From: Vulcanimicrobiota bacterium
Lineage (GTDB): Bacteria; Eremiobacterota; Eremiobacteria; Baltobacterales; Baltobacteraceae
NCBI GenBank assembly: GCA_028287545.1
Contig: JAQBPL010000029.1
Coordinates: 1 to 10,731 of the forward strand
Direction: 5' to 3'
Length of the DNA stretch: 10,731 nucleotides
In this document: piece after piece, positions 6,967 through 10,731 of the stretch
Layout of the letters: each line of letters begins with the position of its first letter
Position numbering within the stretch: position 1 is the first letter of the stretch
Program-made: the position numbers and the translations under genes
Notes under the pieces: generated by a model
The model's database searches: none
What the model saw: the letters and a program-made list of their open reading frames with translations, nothing else
Told to the model about the DNA's origin: nothing

Positions 6967-7985
6967 TCTCCGCGATCGTGAATTTCGTGATACGAACTGA
7001 GTCGCTCGACTTCATTTCGTGAGCCCAGGATGAGCGGAACGCGCTGGTGGATGCTCGCCGGCGCGATGTCGAGGATCCTCTCACGTCCGGTCGTGGCAAA
7101 ACCGCCGGCCTGTTCGACGATCATGGCCATCGGATTGGCCTCGTACATGAGCCGCAGCCGGCCCTCTTTGCTGCGCTCCTTGCTATCGCGCGGATACAGA
7201 AAGACGCCGCCGCGGATGAGGATGCGATAGACTTCCGCGACGAGCGACGCGACCCAGCGCATGTTGAAGTCCACGCCGCGCGCTCCGGTGCGTCCTTGAA
7301 CGCATTCCTCGACGTAGTGCCGCACGGGAGCTTCCCAGTGCCGCTCGTTGGACGCATTGATCGCGAACTCACGCGTGTCTTCGGGAATGCGCATCTCGGG
7401 ATGCGTGAGGGTGTAGGCTCCCACCTCGCGGTCCAGCGTAAAACCGTACACGCCCGTGCCCAGCGTGATGACGATCATCGAGGTCGGGCCGTAGAGCGCG
7501 AAGCCCGCTGCAAGCTGGCTCGTCCCCGGCTGCAGGAAGTCGGCGACCGCGGGTTCCGTGATGCCGGCAGGCGCGGCGAGGACGGAAAAGATCGTCCCGA
7601 CCGTGACGTTGACGTCCAAATTCGACGACCCGTCCAGCGGATCGAACAAGAGCAGGTACCGTCCGCGCGGGTGCGCGGAGGGGATGCAGTAGGGCTCCTC
7701 GAGCTCCTCCGAAACCATTCCGCACAGCGCCCCGCCCCACTCGCATTCGCGCAGCACGATCTCGTTGGAGATCACGTCGAGCGCCTTTTGCTCCTCACCT
7801 TGCACGTTCGTCGCGGTGGGAACGTCGTCGTGCGCGCCCAGCCTGCCGCGCGAAACCGCCGAGCCGACGAATTTGCAGGCCGTCTGGATGTCGTTGAGCA
7901 GCGCGGTGAACGCCGTGTCGGGATTACTTCGGCGTCGCTGCTCTTCGATGATGAACTTACTGAACGTCGTGCGGCGGTTCGGCAA
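6909..7985 (-). CDS. fbp: Class I fructose-1,6-bisphosphatase
   Basis: This enzyme hydrolyses fructose-1,6-bisphosphate to fructose-6-phosphate in the cytoplasm; in the CBB cycle this feeds regeneration of ribulose-1,5-bisphosphate. The 358 residues carry the class I FBPase landmarks. VSEELEEP (91-98) and DPLDGSSNLDVN (115-126) bind divalent metals; FNMRWVASLVAEVYRILIRGGVFLYPRD (240-267) forms the substrate pocket; YEANPMAMIVEQAGG (281-295) contains the conserved metal-ligand Glu282. The start is TTG (complement 7985), backed by GGGAGA ending 4 nt upstream and by a family-like N-terminus (RTTFSKFIIEEQRRR). Upstream ATGs are in another frame. The chain runs about 20-30 residues past the usual end, and this tail (LVFETPLFKTRSLYRTL) is what overlaps the convergent membrane gene. 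It lies downstream of the CbbR-type regulator on the same strand, 146 bp away. Confidence 0.95.
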   Translation of the reverse strand: MPNRRTTFSKFIIEEQRRRSNPDTAFTALLNDIQTACKFVGSAVSRGRLGAHDDVPTATNVQGEEQKALDVISNEIVLRECEWGGALCGMVSEELEEPYCIPSAHPRGRYLLLFDPLDGSSNLDVNVTVGTIFSVLAAPAGITEPAVADFLQPGTSQLAAGFALYGPTSMIVITLGTGVYGFTLDREVGAYTLTHPEMRIPEDTREFAINASNERHWEAPVRHYVEECVQGRTGARGVDFNMRWVASLVAEVYRILIRGGVFLYPRDSKERSKEGRLRLMYEANPMAMIVEQAGGFATTGRERILDIAPASIHQRVPLILGSRNEVERLSSYHEIHDRGDQLVFETPLFKTRSLYRTL

Positions 7986-8068
7986 CGTGTCTCCCTGTAC
8001 GCGAGCATTGCACGCAGGCGGTCAACTCCGAGCGATCGTGCTGCAAGCATGGCGGCTGCACGAATCAT

Positions 8069-8074
8069 TGTCAA
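8069..8074 (-). promoter_or_regulatory. Possible -35 element of an fbp promoter
   Basis: On the minus strand the perfect -35 hexamer TTGACA (complement 8069-8074) lies about 84 nt before the fbp start, in the 146-bp gap after the regulator gene. With a 17-nt spacer the -10 would be CATGCT, only three of six to consensus, so an activator may be needed. The same TATTTGAC string precedes it as occurs on the plus strand in the cbbR-cbbL control region (9052-9059). Confidence 0.4.
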
Positions 8075-8131
8075 ATAGCGTTTTCGCGCAGACCCATAAG
8101 CAGAAAGTGTTGATTCGCGCCTGCGCGCCCG

Positions 8132-9019
8132 TCAGCCGCCGGCGACCGGGTCGAACGTCCCGGTTGAGATGGCATAGTCGACGAAGCGCTTGGCGCCCGG
8201 CGGCAACTCCCGCTCGGTGCTCGCGACGAGATGCCAATTGCGGACGAGCGGCGTCGCCGCGGTGGGGATTTCGGCGAGCGTGCCCTCGGCGATCTCGCGG
8301 GCGACGGCGTCTCGCGAAAGCACGGATATGCCGAGTCCCGCCCGCACGCATTCCCGGATGGCACCGTTCGATCCGATGGTGACGGCCGGCGGCGCGATGC
8401 CGAGCTGCGCGAAGAGGTCCCGAGTCGTCTCGCGCGTTCCGGAGCCGGCTTCGCGCAGCAGCCACGTCGCTCGCGCGAGGTCCTGCAGATCGTAGGTGCG
8501 GCCGGGCGGGCCGACGACGACGACGGAGTTCGCGCGGACCGCCACGGTCGCAAAGTGGCCGTCTTGCGGCGGGCGCCCGGCCAGGACGAGGTCCGCCTCC
8601 CAATTGTTGAGGCGATCCCACACCCGGTCTTTGTTGGCGACGTGCAATTCGACGTCGATCGCTCCGGCGATTGCGCGAAAGCCGCTCAAGAGCGCCGGCA
8701 GCAGCTGCTCGGCCGCGGTCGTCACCGCGGAGAGCTTGACGCGGCCGGCATCGGGTGACGCCGCCGCGCGCGACTCGACGACCGCTTCCTCGAGCAGCGC
8801 GATGATGCGGCGGCCGTATGCGACGAGCCGCTCGCCCGACGGCGTCAATCGAATCCCGCGGCCCTCGCGCTCCACCATCGGCGCGCCGATCGCTTTCTGC
8901 AGTCCCGCGAGCGCTGAGGAGACAGCGGGCTGCGAGACAACGAGGCGCTCGGCGGCGGCTCCGACGGAACCGCTGCGCGCGACCTCGATCAGCGTGCGCA
9001 CCTGGTTCAGGGATATCAT
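8132..9019 (-). CDS. cbbR: LysR-type transcriptional regulator, CbbR-like
   Basis: This 295-residue cytoplasmic DNA-binding protein has the LysR layout. The winged helix-turn-helix spans residues 1-60 (LNQVRTLIEVARSGSVGAAA, then SQPAVSSALAGLQ and a LTPSGERL end). A linker helix follows, then a two-lobed effector-binding domain from about 93 (GRVKLSAVTTAAEQLLPALL). WLLREAGSGTRE (186-197) matches the effector-loop region typical of the CbbR/CysL branch, and RECVRAGLGISVLS (222-235) is the usual second-lobe signature. CbbR members activate cbb operons in response to metabolites such as RuBP or NADPH. Its position, divergent from cbbL and upstream of fbp, is the classic CbbR arrangement. The start ATG at complement 9019 puts the HTH right at the N-terminus; ATG at complement 9064 would add 15 atypical, Cys-containing residues across the promoter. 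No clear ribosome binding site precedes 9019. Confidence 0.88.
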   Translation of the reverse strand: MISLNQVRTLIEVARSGSVGAAAERLVVSQPAVSSALAGLQKAIGAPMVEREGRGIRLTPSGERLVAYGRRIIALLEEAVVESRAAASPDAGRVKLSAVTTAAEQLLPALLSGFRAIAGAIDVELHVANKDRVWDRLNNWEADLVLAGRPPQDGHFATVAVRANSVVVVGPPGRTYDLQDLARATWLLREAGSGTRETTRDLFAQLGIAPPAVTIGSNGAIRECVRAGLGISVLSRDAVAREIAEGTLAEIPTAATPLVRNWHLVASTERELPPGAKRFVDYAISTGTFDPVAGG

Positions 9020-10579
<1,560 letters not shown>

Positions 10580-10591
10580 GAGCCGTCGCAC

Positions 10592-10731
10592 ATGCGCATG
10601 ACGCAGGGAACGTTTTCCTTCCTCCCCGACCTCAGTGACGAACAGATCGCGCGGCAGATTCAGTACGCGCTGGACAACGGCTGGCCGATATCGCTCGAGT
10701 TCACGAGCGATCCCCATCCGCGGAACGCCTA
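10592..10731 (+). CDS. cbbS: RuBisCO small subunit, red-type form I (5' part only)
   Basis: The first 46 codons are present and the gene runs off the right edge. The start [14 protein letters not shown], then [19 protein letters not shown] and [10 protein letters not shown], is the standard N-terminus of red-type small subunits. Four dimers of large subunit plus eight small subunits form the L8S8 holoenzyme, where CbbS caps and stabilises the catalytic core. ATG 10592 has the ribosome binding site AGGAG (10578-10582), 9 nt upstream and overlapping the cbbL stop. The two genes are therefore cotranscribed and probably coupled. Genes such as cbbX, usual after red-type cbbS, would lie outside the window. 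Confidence 0.95.
   Translation, partial: MRMTQGTFSFLPDLSDEQIARQIQYALDNGWPISLEFTSDPHPRNA

Noticed and set aside
5400..7022. A 540-codon open frame on the plus strand within the membrane-protein gene
   Set aside because: The product is almost entirely Arg/Ala-rich, typical of an out-of-frame reading; the frame ending at 6966 has clear membrane helices.
7772..8074. A minus-strand frame beginning near the fbp start
   Set aside because: It overlaps the start of fbp out of frame, gives an Arg/Ala-rich product and lacks a ribosome binding site; the fbp reading explains the region.

Overview
The window is a high-GC, densely coded bacterial chromosome segment with no mobile elements, RNA genes or CRISPR. 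Its most recognisable part is a Calvin-Benson-Bassham (CBB) locus on the right: a red-type form I RuBisCO large subunit (cbbL) followed by the start of the small subunit (cbbS), cut by the window edge. A LysR-type regulator of the CbbR kind is transcribed divergently, and a class I fructose-1,6-bisphosphatase (fbp) follows it on the same strand. High GC, several GTG/TTG starts, secreted proteins of unknown function and a red-type RuBisCO would fit a soil-type autotroph such as Candidatus Eremiobacterota/Vulcanimicrobiota. Actinobacteria or Proteobacteria cannot be excluded by eye, so the lineage is an inference.

Layout. Positions 1-1699 (+): tail of an ABC substrate-binding protein, its permease and its ATPase, a compact uptake operon of the nitrate/sulfonate/taurine type with unknown substrate. 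Positions 1702-2595 (-): a lipoprotein-like glycosidase-fold protein of clan GH-A type, whose stop codon lies only 2 nt from that of the ATPase. Positions 2596-2764: a short intergenic stretch with a near-ideal bidirectional terminator. Positions 2765-3274 (-): a small secreted protein. Positions 3516-3884 (+): a one-domain cupin. Positions 3983-4519 (+): a secreted protein with an Ig-like (DUF4352-like) look, followed at once by a perfect 12-bp stem-loop. Positions 4588-6966 (+): a 792-residue polytopic membrane protein with a large extracytoplasmic N-terminal domain, not recognised. Positions 6909-7985 (-): fbp, overlapping the membrane gene tail-to-tail by 58 nt. Positions 8132-9019 (-): cbbR. 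Positions 9020-9124: the divergent control region, containing an 11-codon leader ORF. Positions 9125-10579 and 10592-end (+): cbbL and cbbS.

How the genes work together. CbbR very probably senses the metabolic state and controls cbbLS from the shared divergent region. It may also control fbp, since an upstream element of the same sequence (TATTTGAC) occurs before fbp. FBPase supplies fructose-6-phosphate for regenerating ribulose-1,5-bisphosphate, the RuBisCO substrate. The left half has no visible functional tie to carbon fixation. The least explained items are the large membrane protein, the coupled leader ORF before cbbL, and the tail-to-tail antisense overlap at the end of fbp.
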